Source: Frankia umida (lineage in GTDB: Bacteria; Actinomycetota; Actinomycetes; Frankiales; Frankiaceae). Taken from it: a stretch of 64,000 bases of DNA. Below are positions 52,745 through 60,302 of this stretch, piece by piece (positions within the stretch are counted from its first letter, which is position 1; each line of letters opens with the position of its first letter). The notes below the pieces were generated by a model that was not told the origin of the DNA, ran no database searches, and saw only the letters and a program-made list of their open reading frames with translations. The stretch covers positions 140,448 through 204,447 of the forward strand of contig NZ_JALKFT010000010.1 in NCBI RefSeq assembly GCF_023242945.1, read 5' to 3'. The position numbers were made by a program, and so were the translations under genes.

Positions 52745-53242
52745 CTACCGGCGGGGTGGGAGCCTGCGCGGGGCCGGCACCACCCGGCGGGTAGCCGTAG
52801 CCGATCCGGCGGACGGGATGGCCGTGCGCCTGGCGGACGTCGCGACGGCGGGCCGGCCGCTGGTCTTCCTCGCGGTGGCTGCCGCCGGTTTCGCCGTTCC
52901 CGTCCCGCTGGTCTTCCGATCGTCCCCGGCGGCGGTGGCCCTCGGCTTCGGACGGGGGGCGCTGGGGGCGGCCGGGTTGAATGCCGCGCTCGCGGTGACT
53001 GCGGCGGCGACCCGGGCGCGGGCAGATGCGACACGGGCCCTGCGGTGGGCGGCGAGGCGTCCGCGGAGCTTAGTGGCCTGTTCCTTCCGCCGGTCGACGT
53101 TGAGGGCGGAAAGTTCGCCGCGGACTCCAGCCACCTCTGTGGTCAGTGCGGCGGTCTGCGCGGATTCCGTGAACGCTCGGGTGAACCCCTGGGAAAGATC
53201 GTCGGTGGTGATGGGGCGGGCTGGCTGGTGAGGGCTGGTCAT
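52745..53242 (-). CDS. Hypothetical basic protein, 165 residues
   Basis: The N-terminal half is ordered and helical (LSQGFTRAFTESAQTAALTT) and the C-terminal half is a low-complexity Ala/Arg/Thr/Pro tail of high positive charge, suggesting nucleic acid binding. It overlaps the 54-residue gene by 4 bp. It is not recognised. Confidence 0.5.
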   Translation of the reverse strand: MTSPHQPARPITTDDLSQGFTRAFTESAQTAALTTEVAGVRGELSALNVDRRKEQATKLRGRLAAHRRARVASARARVAAAVTASAAFNPAAPSAPRPKPRATAAGDDRKTSGTGTAKPAAATARKTSGRPAVATSARRTAIPSAGSATATRRVVPAPRRLPPRR

Positions 53243-53403
53243 CGGGATTCCTCGGGGTCGTCGTGGAGGGCGAGCATGCTGAGCAACTCGGCCTTCTCGC
53301 GTGGATCAACAACTAGGCGGGTGATCGTCTGCCGTGCGCGGGCGATCGTGTCCGCGGAGAGCGGCGGCGGCTGGACATAGTCAGGCGTGATCGGTTCGGC
53401 CAT
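53239..53403 (-). CDS. Hypothetical protein, 54 residues
   Basis: This short gene (MAEPITPDYVQPPPLSADTI) starts in a TGATG overlap with the upstream stop and ends in an ATGA overlap with the downstream start. The helical C-terminal half is LVVDPREKAELLSMLALH. Double coupling supports expression. It is not recognised. Confidence 0.5.
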   Translation of the reverse strand: MAEPITPDYVQPPPLSADTIARARQTITRLVVDPREKAELLSMLALHDDPEESR

Positions 53404-53978
53404 CAGAAGGCCAGCTCTCCGGTTTCGACCTGTGTGGCCATCTCCCGAAGCCGGGCGGCGACGGCCGTCGGGTCGGTGGTGCCGTCGACCGCGAACCGGA
53501 TGGCGGGTGGGGCGCTGGGGGCGCTGGCCAGTGCACTGGCGGCGATGGGGATACGCCGGCCGGCGGCCAGGACCGTGGCGTCCTCGGCGATGCGGAAGGC
53601 GGCGAGGTCGCGGCCCAGGGTGACGGCGACGTAGCTGGCCAGGACGATGTGCCGGGCGCGGACGACCTCGCCGAGGAGGTCTCCGCTGATGTCGCGGGCG
53701 GCGTTTTCGTGTTCGTCGCCGACAGCGTCGAACAGTGCGTCGATGGTGGTCGTGGTGCTGCTGTGCCAGCTGTCGATGGCGCGGAGCATGTTCGACGCGG
53801 CCCAGCTGGGGTTGACGCTGCCGGCGGCGGTCGGCTCGCTGGTGAGGGTGGGCCCATCGGGACGGATGATCGCTTCGCGGTGCGGGCGGACGGCCCCATC
53901 GTGCCGGGTGAGGATTTCCTCGACGCGGCGGCGGATGCGGGCGGGGAGGGGGTCGAGGCGGCTGTCGGTGCTGGTCAT
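53403..53978 (-). CDS. Hypothetical protein, 191 residues
   Basis: The mainly helical soluble protein has PSWAASNMLRAIDSWHSSTT and VVRARHIVLASYVAVTLGRD, and is the longest of the unknown genes in this cluster. It is coupled to both neighbours. It could be a phage structural or replication accessory protein; no motif decides. Confidence 0.55.
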   Translation of the reverse strand: MTSTDSRLDPLPARIRRRVEEILTRHDGAVRPHREAIIRPDGPTLTSEPTAAGSVNPSWAASNMLRAIDSWHSSTTTTIDALFDAVGDEHENAARDISGDLLGEVVRARHIVLASYVAVTLGRDLAAFRIAEDATVLAAGRRIPIAASALASAPSAPPAIRFAVDGTTDPTAVAARLREMATQVETGELAF

Positions 53979-54247
53979 GGGGTTCCGTTCGTTGTCGTCG
54001 GCGTAGTGGGGTCGGGCTGCGGCTGGTACTCGACCGGCGGTGCCCGGCTGTTCTGTTCGGCGGCCCGTCCGAGGCGCTGGAGCTTGATCCGGTGGCGCTG
54101 GGCATTGCCGTACGCACGGGCTGTCCGCCGGGCGGCGAAGTGGGCGCGGCGAGCCTCGGCGTGTTGCTGGGCGGCGCGGATCCGGCCGGTGACGTTGGCG
54201 GTGGTCTGCTCTGCGAGGGCAGCCCGATCCGCATCGGTGATCGTCAC
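53975..54247 (-). CDS. Hypothetical basic helical protein, 90 residues
   Basis: Residues 1-65 are a single long basic helix (RIRAAQQHAEARRAHFAARR) and the rest is a Pro/Thr tail. It overlaps dnaB by 4 bp. It could be a helicase-loader-like partner from its position after dnaB, but the sequence itself gives no proof. Confidence 0.5.
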   Translation of the reverse strand: MTITDADRAALAEQTTANVTGRIRAAQQHAEARRAHFAARRTARAYGNAQRHRIKLQRLGRAAEQNSRAPPVEYQPQPDPTTPTTTNGTP

Positions 54248-55575
54248 GAGTTCATGTCCACGAAGCGGGAGAAGTGGCCTTGGAAGGCGACGGTGATAGT
54301 GCCCTTGGGCCCGTTCCGGTTCTTCTCAATGATCAGGTCTGCTTCTCCGGCACGGGCAGAGTTCTCGTCGTAGGCGTCCTCGCGATGAATCATGATCACA
54401 ATGTCGGCGTCTTGCTCTATCGCACCCGAGTCGCGCAGGTCCGACAGCTGCGGACGCTTGTTGGCTCGCTGCTCAACCGCACGGTTGAGCTGAGACAACG
54501 CGACCACCGGAACACCGAGTTCGCCGGCGAGGAGCTTCAACGATCGGGAGATCGCCGCGACTTCCTGCTGTCGGTTGTCCTCCGCCTTCGCTGTGATCAG
54601 GAGCTGCAAGTAGTCGATAATGATCAAGTCGAGGCCGTGGCGGCGCTGCATGCGTCGGGCACGGGTGCGGATCGCAGCGGCACCGAGGAGGGGGCTGGTG
54701 TCGATGTACAGGGGGGCATCGATGGTGTCGGCCATGGCTTGAGTCAGCCGGGCCCAGTCGTCGTCAGTGAGCTGTCCCGTCTGGATGTTCCGCAGCGAGA
54801 CACGTGCCTCGGCGGCCCGGAGCTTCTGCCGCAGCTCCAAGTCGCCCATCTCCAACGAGACGAAGAGGGCGGGGCGGCGGGCTCGGAGCGCGGTGGCGCG
54901 GGCGACGTCCAAGGCCAGCGTGGTCTTCCCGACGGAGGGGCGAGCCGCGATGATGACGAGCTGTCCCGGCTGAAGTCCGTTGGTGACCTCGTCGAGGTCA
55001 GTGAAACCGGTGGGGACACCAGTCGGTGTCCCATCGCCCCGTTGGAGGGCTTCGAGGTCGTCGAGGAACGTTCGGCTGTCCGCGCCCAGGGGAACGGGGC
55101 CGTCGCTGATGTTGGAGCTGTTGAGGGCGGCGTGGAGGGTCTGGTCTGCCAGCTCTTGTGCATCGGCGGCGGTACCTGCGGCCTTCTGGCCGATCTGTGC
55201 GATGCGTCCGCCTGCTTCTAGGAGCCGGCGGAACACAGCCTTCTCGGCGACCAGGCGGGCGTAGTAGCCGCCGTTCGCGGCGGTGGGGACGGCGGCGATC
55301 AGGGTGTGGAGGTAGTCGGGGCCGCCGACGCGGTCGAGGTGGCCGCGTCGGTTGAGGTCAGCGGCGACGGTGAGCGCGTCGGCGGGTTCGCCTTTGCTGT
55401 CGAGTCGGATCACCGTCTCGAAGATCGTCGCGTGTGCTGGACGGTAGAAGTCGGCGGGCTGGATGATCTCGCTGATGTCGCCGCGGGCGTCGCGGCTCAT
55501 GAGCATCGCGCCGAGGGCGGCTTGTTCCGCATGCAGGTCGTGCGGCGGGAGGGCGGTGGAGTTCTCGTTGGTCAC
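54244..55575 (-). CDS. Replicative DNA helicase, DnaB family
   Basis: This 443-residue DnaB has an N-terminal helical domain (LHAEQAALGAMLMSRDARGD) and a RecA-fold C-terminal domain. Walker A is AARPSVGKTTLALD at about residue 215. IIDYLQLL is Walker B, and SQLNRAVEQRANKRPQLSDL and EQDADIVIMIHR follow. GTG at 55575 has AGGAGA upstream and overlaps the initiator stop. The gene pair initiator-helicase is the standard phage replication module. It is shorter than a host DnaB with intein and is distinct in context. Confidence 0.93.
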   Translation of the reverse strand: MTNENSTALPPHDLHAEQAALGAMLMSRDARGDISEIIQPADFYRPAHATIFETVIRLDSKGEPADALTVAADLNRRGHLDRVGGPDYLHTLIAAVPTAANGGYYARLVAEKAVFRRLLEAGGRIAQIGQKAAGTAADAQELADQTLHAALNSSNISDGPVPLGADSRTFLDDLEALQRGDGTPTGVPTGFTDLDEVTNGLQPGQLVIIAARPSVGKTTLALDVARATALRARRPALFVSLEMGDLELRQKLRAAEARVSLRNIQTGQLTDDDWARLTQAMADTIDAPLYIDTSPLLGAAAIRTRARRMQRRHGLDLIIIDYLQLLITAKAEDNRQQEVAAISRSLKLLAGELGVPVVALSQLNRAVEQRANKRPQLSDLRDSGAIEQDADIVIMIHREDAYDENSARAGEADLIIEKNRNGPKGTITVAFQGHFSRFVDMNS

Positions 55576-56519
55576 GCGGTTCTCCTGATGTGGTCGGGGC
55601 GGCAGGCCGGGCAGGGGGTGCCGTCGGCGGTGCCGGTGTCGGTGCGGAAGCGGGGGTTGGTGCGGGCGGCGGGGTTGCCACCGCCGCAGTGGCCGCACCA
55701 GGGCGGGATGGCCTGACCGGTCGGGCTGAGGGTCTTCCGCCAGTCAGCGACCAACGCGGGCATGTCGCCGCGATCGGCGACGGTGCGCCACCAGCCGGCG
55801 CCGCGCGGCTGGTGTTCCTCGGTGACCCATTCCTGGAAATCTTTGATCTCTCTCTCGTCGTCGAGGCCAGCGGCGCGGATCAACTGATCGATCGAACGGG
55901 GCTGCTTCGAGAGTGAGGAGACCTGAGGGGAGATAGAGGAGAAGGGGTCATGGGGACGATGACCCAAACCGGGGGTTTGCGTCATGGGGACGATGACGCT
56001 TTCGACTGTGGACGATGACCCTTTCGCCACGGAAGGGTCATCGTGGTCATGACCCTTTTCCCGGGATTGGGTCATGGGGACGATGACGCTTTCGGGCTTC
56101 GTGCACAGACCGCGGTGGCCGTCATGCGGCGGGTCGGGACACAGACAGACGATCCGGTAGATGGCGCTGCTCCCCCGGTGCCCGGCGACCTTCCGGCCGC
56201 CGCGCTCGGCGTGGACGATGACCCCGATCCGCAACAGGCCGGTGATCGAGTTCCGCCATGCAGCAGCGCTCTTGCCTCCCGCCCGGCGGCGGATGTAGTC
56301 GGCGTGAACACCGTCGGCACCGCCGTCCGGCCTCTTCGTCAGCCACGTCTCACGGGACTCGTCGTTGGCGTTTTCGGCGAGGACAAGGAGGTCGCGTAGC
56401 TCGCCGGCAGCGAGTCCTACGCGCGCTTTCGACCGAACTCGACCTTGACCGTCGATGATCTCCGGGACCTTGACCTCCCCGTGATGGTCGAGGATTTCGA
56501 CGATCAACCGGATGCCCAT
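55572..56519 (-). CDS. Phage replication initiator (O/DnaA-like role) with iterons inside the gene
   Basis: The 315-residue protein has an N-terminal winged-helix-like domain (VPEIIDGQGRVRSKARVGLA through GLLRIGVIVHAERGG). The middle is a linker in which ESVIVPMTQ occurs twice, encoded by the iterons. The C-terminal domain has an aromatic-rich QEWVTEEHQPRGAGWWRTVA and a likely zinc ribbon CGHCGG...CPAC. This layout (wHTH, linker holding ori, C-terminal partner domain) matches lambda-O-like initiators that recruit a helicase, and dnaB is the next gene, coupled by GTGA. Confidence 0.75.
   Translation of the reverse strand: MGIRLIVEILDHHGEVKVPEIIDGQGRVRSKARVGLAAGELRDLLVLAENANDESRETWLTKRPDGGADGVHADYIRRRAGGKSAAAWRNSITGLLRIGVIVHAERGGRKVAGHRGSSAIYRIVCLCPDPPHDGHRGLCTKPESVIVPMTQSREKGHDHDDPSVAKGSSSTVESVIVPMTQTPGLGHRPHDPFSSISPQVSSLSKQPRSIDQLIRAAGLDDEREIKDFQEWVTEEHQPRGAGWWRTVADRGDMPALVADWRKTLSPTGQAIPPWCGHCGGGNPAARTNPRFRTDTGTADGTPCPACRPDHIRRTA
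55945..56089. other. Candidate replication origin: five 21-bp iterons inside the initiator gene
   Basis: Units of 7-bp arm, 7-bp spacer, 7-bp arm begin at 55945, 55979, 56001, 56035 and 56069 (steps 34, 22, 34, 34). Units 1, 2 and 4 are perfect dyads (GGGTCAT/ATGACCC or GCGTCAT/ATGACGC), unit 5 matches at 6 of 7, and unit 3 keeps only the right arm. The spacer is GGGGACG in three of them. Confidence 0.8.
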
Positions 56520-56834
56520 CTACGCGGACTGCCGCTCATGGGCGGCGGTTGCCATGGGCCGTGAGCCGCCGCAGACCGCGTCGGCAAGCTGACGCGCGAG
56601 GACCTCCTTCTCCCACTCGTAGAACTCGCGTGGGGCGGTGGCGGCGATGTGTCTGCGCGCCCATGGCAGGCAGCGCCACGCGGCGAGGTCGACGACGTTC
56701 GTACGCTGCCTGTCCGGGGGGTGCTCAGGCCGCGTCGATGCGGCGGACGGTGTTACAGTCACGGTCACGGACCTCTTTGTCGGGGGTGCTGGTGGTGGCG
56801 GGAGTCGGGGTTGGGGCCCCGGCTCGCCGTACAT
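56520..56834 (-). CDS. Hypothetical protein upstream of the initiator
   Basis: This encodes up to 104 residues; the C-terminal part (WRCLPWARRHIAATAPREFY, then EWEKEVLARQLADAV) looks coding. Its first ~36 codons overlap the 3' end of the 56725 gene in another frame, so the true start may be further in. The stop touches the initiator start. It is not recognised. Confidence 0.45.
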   Translation of the reverse strand: MYGEPGPQPRLPPPPAPPTKRSVTVTVTPSAASTRPEHPPDRQRTNVVDLAAWRCLPWARRHIAATAPREFYEWEKEVLARQLADAVCGGSRPMATAAHERQSA

Positions 56835-56991
56835 GAACGGACGGCCTTGTCAGGCCGAGCGGTGCCGGTGTCGCGTCGAAGCCGAAGCCGCGGCGAAGCT
56901 CGCCGATCTGGGCGGGTGAGAGCGGCGGCGCTTCAGCCGCTACTTCCCGAGCAAGGGCACGGAGTTCGTCGCGGGTCCACTCGCGGTTCAC
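56725..56991 (-). CDS. Hypothetical protein, 88 residues
   Basis: The N-terminus, REWTRDELRALAREVAAEAP, then PLSPAQIGELRRGFGFD, is typical of small phage proteins that accompany an excisionase gene. The tail is low-complexity Thr/Pro. It overlaps the HTH gene by 4 bp (upstream) and the 56520 gene by ~110 bp. Confidence 0.5.
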   Translation of the reverse strand: MNREWTRDELRALAREVAAEAPPLSPAQIGELRRGFGFDATPAPLGLTRPSVHVRRAGAPTPTPATTSTPDKEVRDRDCNTVRRIDAA

Positions 56992-57203
56992 GCGGGCACT
57001 CGGCGGTCGGCTTCCGCCCGCTCACATTCCTTGATCCACGCCTCGATGGTCGACAGGCGGTATCGGACGGCTCGACCCATCTTGATCCCCGTCGGGCCGT
57101 ACTGGCGGTGCCGCCACTGCCGGATGGTCCCCTCCGGGATCCGGGTCAACTCGGCGAATTCGGCGGTGGTGAGGTATCGGTCCGCCGATCTTGCTCCGTT
57201 CAT
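56988..57203 (-). CDS. Excisionase-like helix-turn-helix protein
   Basis: The 71-residue protein is almost entirely one MerR/Xis-like winged helix: YLTTAEFAELTRIPEGTIRQ, WRHRQYGPTGIKMGRAVRY, STIEAWIKE. ATG at 57203 has GGAG six bases upstream, favoured over 57254. It heads the minus-strand replication operon and is divergent from the repressor gene, so it may act as the Cro- or Xis-like switch protein. Confidence 0.8.
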   Translation of the reverse strand: MNGARSADRYLTTAEFAELTRIPEGTIRQWRHRQYGPTGIKMGRAVRYRLSTIEAWIKECERAEADRRVPA

Positions 57204-57306
57204 AGGCACTCCAACTCTGGGACGCTGGTGATTACGATCTCTACCCGCGTTCACCCGAGGTTGTCAAGCGCCCCAGTGTTGTGGTGCTGTACGGTACGTT
57301 CAGTTC
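57204..57306. promoter_or_regulatory. Immunity/replication switch region (divergent promoters)
   Basis: This 103-bp gap lies between the excisionase-like gene and the repressor. TGTACGGTACG near 57289 contains GTACGGTAC, a small palindrome. TACGTT at 57295-57300 lies seven bases before the repressor GTG, where a -10 element of a leaderless transcript would be. No consensus -35 is clear. Confidence 0.45.
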
Positions 57307-58068
57307 GTGGGTGATCTCGACGCTGGGATGGGTCGACCGTTGAGGGAAGTCGTAGGCGAGCAGATCCGCCGCATACGGGAACAGGCGAACGTCCGACAGG
57401 ACGACGTCTCGCGGCATGCGCGCCGCTACGGCCTGGCCTGGAGCCGAGCGAAGATTGGAGCGCTGGAGGGCGGCGGAAAGGCCCTCTCGCTCGAAGAACT
57501 CGTGCTCCTGCCGCTCGTCCTGAGCGATGCGCTCGGTGACGCCCGCGAGAGTCCCGTTCAGCTCACCGAGCTGATCCCGTCAGACTCCCTGATCTCGCTG
57601 ACGCCCGATGTCTCGATAGCTGGACGTGGTCTTCTCGGTGTCCTTGGCGGTTCGGACGGCCCCATCCCGATTCGGTTCCGGCACCTACCGACGATGCACG
57701 CTGTGCAGTCCGCCACAGACACGCGGCTGATCATCGATCTCAAGCCGTCAGAGGCCGAGGCGAAGGTAGCCCGAAGGCTCGGCGTACCGGCCATGCTGGT
57801 TGCGGAGACAGCGCTCCGGCTGTGGGGCTGCTCATTGACCGAGGAGCGCGACCGGACGGTGGAGGCCCGCGGCGATGCGGGGTCCGACCCGGTTCGCCTG
57901 CGTGCTCTGCGTGCTCGCACTACTCGGAGGCTGGCCGATCGGCTGGCGGAACAGATCAGGCTAGACAGCGCCGACGCCAGGCCAACTGATCTTGATGGAC
58001 CTGGGGTTGAAGCCGGGGCCGCGGCCGACCGGCATGATCCGGATGTGCATTCCAGCTCCGACGAGTAG
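57307..58068 (+). CDS. XRE-family repressor-like regulator
   Basis: The 253-residue protein has an N-terminal XRE HTH (GEQIRRIREQANVRQDDVSR, GLAWSRAKIGALEGGGKALS). A ~170-residue C-terminal region without known motif ends acidic. GTG at 57307 has no Shine-Dalgarno, consistent with leaderless translation. It stands alone on the plus strand between the minus-strand replication operon and the integrase, the place of a lysogeny repressor. Its last 108 bp overlap the 3' end of the integrase gene tail to tail. Confidence 0.75.
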   Translation: MGDLDAGMGRPLREVVGEQIRRIREQANVRQDDVSRHARRYGLAWSRAKIGALEGGGKALSLEELVLLPLVLSDALGDARESPVQLTELIPSDSLISLTPDVSIAGRGLLGVLGGSDGPIPIRFRHLPTMHAVQSATDTRLIIDLKPSEAEAKVARRLGVPAMLVAETALRLWGCSLTEERDRTVEARGDAGSDPVRLRALRARTTRRLADRLAEQIRLDSADARPTDLDGPGVEAGAAADRHDPDVHSSSDE

Positions 58069-59412
58069 AGCATGGCGGGATGACACTTCGTCGAGTCCCC
58101 GCCATGTGGCTTCGGGGTCGGCGATCATGTTTCGCATCAGGTCGGGTCCGACTTCGGGGATGGATCGTCGGGCCGCTTCCTCGGCGCGTTCGAGCTTCGG
58201 GCGGATCCCGCTGGTGATCCGGGCGAGCTGCTCGCGGGTGATCACCCCGTCGGCGTAGTCGTCGGCTGCTGCGGCGAGCCGGACACGAAGTTCGTCGGCT
58301 TCGGCGCGGGCGTCGTGGGCGCTGTTGTCGTGGCGGGCGAACACGGCGGCGGCATCAGGGCGGAGCATGCGCTCGATGAATACAAGCTCTGCGTAGTCGT
58401 CAACCTTGGCCTGGTTCCGGCCGACACAGCCGGCCGCCCCGCACTGGTACAGGACATGCTTCCCTACCTTGCCAACCCGGAGCTGTGAGCCGCAGACCCC
58501 GCAGGCTGCAAGCCCCGAATTGTAGGTGAGAAGGTGCCGGCGGGCACCGGATCGGCTAGTCACCCTGGCTGGATCACCCAGCAGAGCCACGACCATCGCA
58601 TGTTTCCCCGCGTCGACGATCGCTGGTGCGGCGGCCTCGCCGATCGGCTCCCGCTTGTACATCCGAACCCCGACGTTCATCGGCCGCAGGGCGATTTTCC
58701 GGACGCTGCTGCTGCCCCATGTTCCGCCGGTCGGCCCCGGCTCGCCTCGTTCGTTCAACATCCGGGTGATGGCGTCGAGGGACACCCGGGCTAGGAGCTG
58801 GTCGACCACCCACCGGACCACGTCGGCCTGGTGCGTGTCCTCGACGTCGTTGAACCCGAGCGTCCGGCCCTGACTGTCGGTGATGTACTCCCGGTTCCAG
58901 CCGTAGGCAACCCGACCGTTGGCCCGTCCCTCCAACGCCCGCGCGTAGGCCGCGTCCGCGACACGCTCGCCCTTGATTTCGCTCTCCATGCTGTCCTGCT
59001 CGCCGAGCATCGAGGCGAAGCCCCGGCCGGTCGCGGTGCTCAGGTCGAACGATTGGCCGCGGACGGCAACGAGCCTCCCTTGAACTGCCCGAAGCACCTC
59101 GATGCCCTCGGCGCGTTCCCGGCGGTTCCTCCACAACCGGGACGTCTGATACACGATCACCGTGTTGACCTTGCCGTCGGCGATGGCTTGCATCAGCGCC
59201 GCGTAGCCGGGGCGGAACGCGCCGGTCAGTGCGGAGATGTCGTTGTCCCGAAAGATCATGTTTTCGGGGACGGTCCACCCGTGGCGTGCCGCATGCTCCA
59301 GGGCGAGTTCCACCTGCCGGTTGACGCCCTGTTCCAGCCCTAGCCGATCTTGGCTAATGCGGACGTAGATCGCTGGCAGCACAGGCAGTTCGGTGTCGCG
59401 GGGAAACATCAC
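57961..59412 (-). CDS. Large serine integrase
   Basis: The 483-residue recombinase has a catalytic domain with nucleophile Ser20 in YVRISQDR and GLEQGVNRQVELALEHAARH. The recombinase domain contains GRVAYGWNREY and ITRMLNERGEPGPTGG. The zinc ribbon has CGVCGSQLRVGK and YQCGAAGCVG, and the coiled coil is about residues 355-420. These are the features of phiC31/Bxb1-type phage integrases. The start (GTG 59412 or ATG 59409, GGAAGG upstream) is ~30 bp from the attR core, as expected beside attP. It inserted the element into the MBL gene and needs a directionality factor to excise. Confidence 0.95.
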   Translation of the reverse strand: MMFPRDTELPVLPAIYVRISQDRLGLEQGVNRQVELALEHAARHGWTVPENMIFRDNDISALTGAFRPGYAALMQAIADGKVNTVIVYQTSRLWRNRRERAEGIEVLRAVQGRLVAVRGQSFDLSTATGRGFASMLGEQDSMESEIKGERVADAAYARALEGRANGRVAYGWNREYITDSQGRTLGFNDVEDTHQADVVRWVVDQLLARVSLDAITRMLNERGEPGPTGGTWGSSSVRKIALRPMNVGVRMYKREPIGEAAAPAIVDAGKHAMVVALLGDPARVTSRSGARRHLLTYNSGLAACGVCGSQLRVGKVGKHVLYQCGAAGCVGRNQAKVDDYAELVFIERMLRPDAAAVFARHDNSAHDARAEADELRVRLAAAADDYADGVITREQLARITSGIRPKLERAEEAARRSIPEVGPDLMRNMIADPEATWRGLDEVSSRHALLVGAGMHIRIMPVGRGPGFNPRSIKISWPGVGAV

Positions 59413-59442
59413 CTTCCTATTGTCCCCTACTGCCCCTCAGCA

Positions 59443-59459
59443 TTCCCCGGCGGTCCTGG
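59443..59459. other. attR core
   Basis: Second copy of TTCCCCGGCGGTCCTGG, at the start of the displaced MBL 3' end and ~30 bp from the integrase start. Confidence 0.92.
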
Positions 59460-59628
59460 TAACACCTTCGGCGATGCCGCGGCCTTCGTCACCCTCATGG
59501 ACGACCTGGAGGCCAAGGTCTTCGGGCCGCTCCCGGACACCACCTGGATCTATCCCGGCCACGGGTTCGATTCGACGATCGGCGCGGAGCGCCCCCACCT
59601 CGCGGAGTGGCGCACCCGCGGCTGGTGA
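59443..59628 (+). pseudogene. Displaced original 3' end of the MBL hydrolase gene
   Basis: The frame FPGGPGNTFGDAAAFVTLMD onward to TGA at 59626-59628 is homologous to the last part of the MBL protein at 30393-30575. It includes the metal-ligand IYPGHGFDS. It lacks the upstream domain and a start with a ribosome site, so it is a fragment. In the last 43 codons it differs from the element-borne copy at about 20 bases but only four amino acids. Confidence 0.92.
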
Positions 59629-60077
59629 GGACACCGCCGCTCCCCCGGCCGCAGGGTCGAGCCCGGCAGACTGCTCTCATACCCAACGCTGTTGATCTTG
59701 AGACCGACCATCCGCAGGTGACCGTGGTCCACGACGGCCGGCCGGTGCAGGTCGATGTGGGCATGGCCGGTCTGCTGTCCGCCCTGTGGGCCGCGGGTGT
59801 GGGCACGGTCTACTCGTGCCAGGGTGAGCCCGGCCGTCCGGGCGCGGAGAACCTGGCCTACCTCGCGTTTCCCACGGTCGCGGACCGAATCCGATTCGCC
59901 GCACGGCTACCGACAGATCTTCCGGGCTGGGAATGGGTGATCGAACACGAGGTGGCCGGGGGACGTGATTCGGTGCACTTCCCCCCGGCCGACCTGTCCT
60001 GGCTGGTAGAGCTGTTCGGACGTGGCGAAGGCGACCTCGGCCCAGGGCGTCGCCAGCGGTCCCGTCGTCCGTCGTAG
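59625..60077 (+). CDS. Unknown protein formerly coupled to the MBL gene
   Basis: The 150-residue soluble protein has PQVTVVHDGRPVQVDVGMAG, then LWAAGVGTVYSCQGEPG and a C-terminal basic tail. GTG at 59625 overlaps the original MBL stop (GTGA), showing that before integration the two genes were translationally coupled. Integration placed ~29 kb between it and the MBL promoter, so it must now rely on another promoter or be silent. I do not recognise the family. Confidence 0.65.
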   Translation: MRTPPLPRPQGRARQTALIPNAVDLETDHPQVTVVHDGRPVQVDVGMAGLLSALWAAGVGTVYSCQGEPGRPGAENLAYLAFPTVADRIRFAARLPTDLPGWEWVIEHEVAGGRDSVHFPPADLSWLVELFGRGEGDLGPGRRQRSRRPS

Positions 60078-60302
60078 CACGCCTGCGCAGCGCGGCGACC
60101 AGCCGTCTCCAGACCCGGCGAACAAGCCCCGGACGACGGGGGGCGGCGACAGGCTCGGCGGGGACCGGCAGCGGCGACGTGGTCAGGGGCGGACCAGCCC
60201 CCATGACCGGCAGCTCAGACGTGATGCGCCTACGGTGCCCGCCGATCCGCACGGTGCCGAGCCAGGAGGCGAGGCGGGCCAGGTCTGGCCGGGCCCGTCC
60301 GC

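Larger units (their letters stand above)
30393..59459. mobile_element. Integrated phage-like element (~29 kb) inserted by a serine integrase
   Basis: It is bounded by an exact 17-bp direct repeat, TTCCCCGGCGGTCCTGG, at 30393-30409 and 59443-59459. The left copy lies within the MBL gene and the right copy starts the displaced original 3' end of that gene. The integrase start is ~30 bp from the right repeat, as usual for serine integrases. Content: repressor, excisionase-like protein, replication initiator with internal iterons, DnaB, small-terminase-like protein, small recombinase, tape measure, lipoproteins and several regulators. No head, portal, large terminase, lysis or conjugation gene was recognised. 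Confidence 0.93.
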
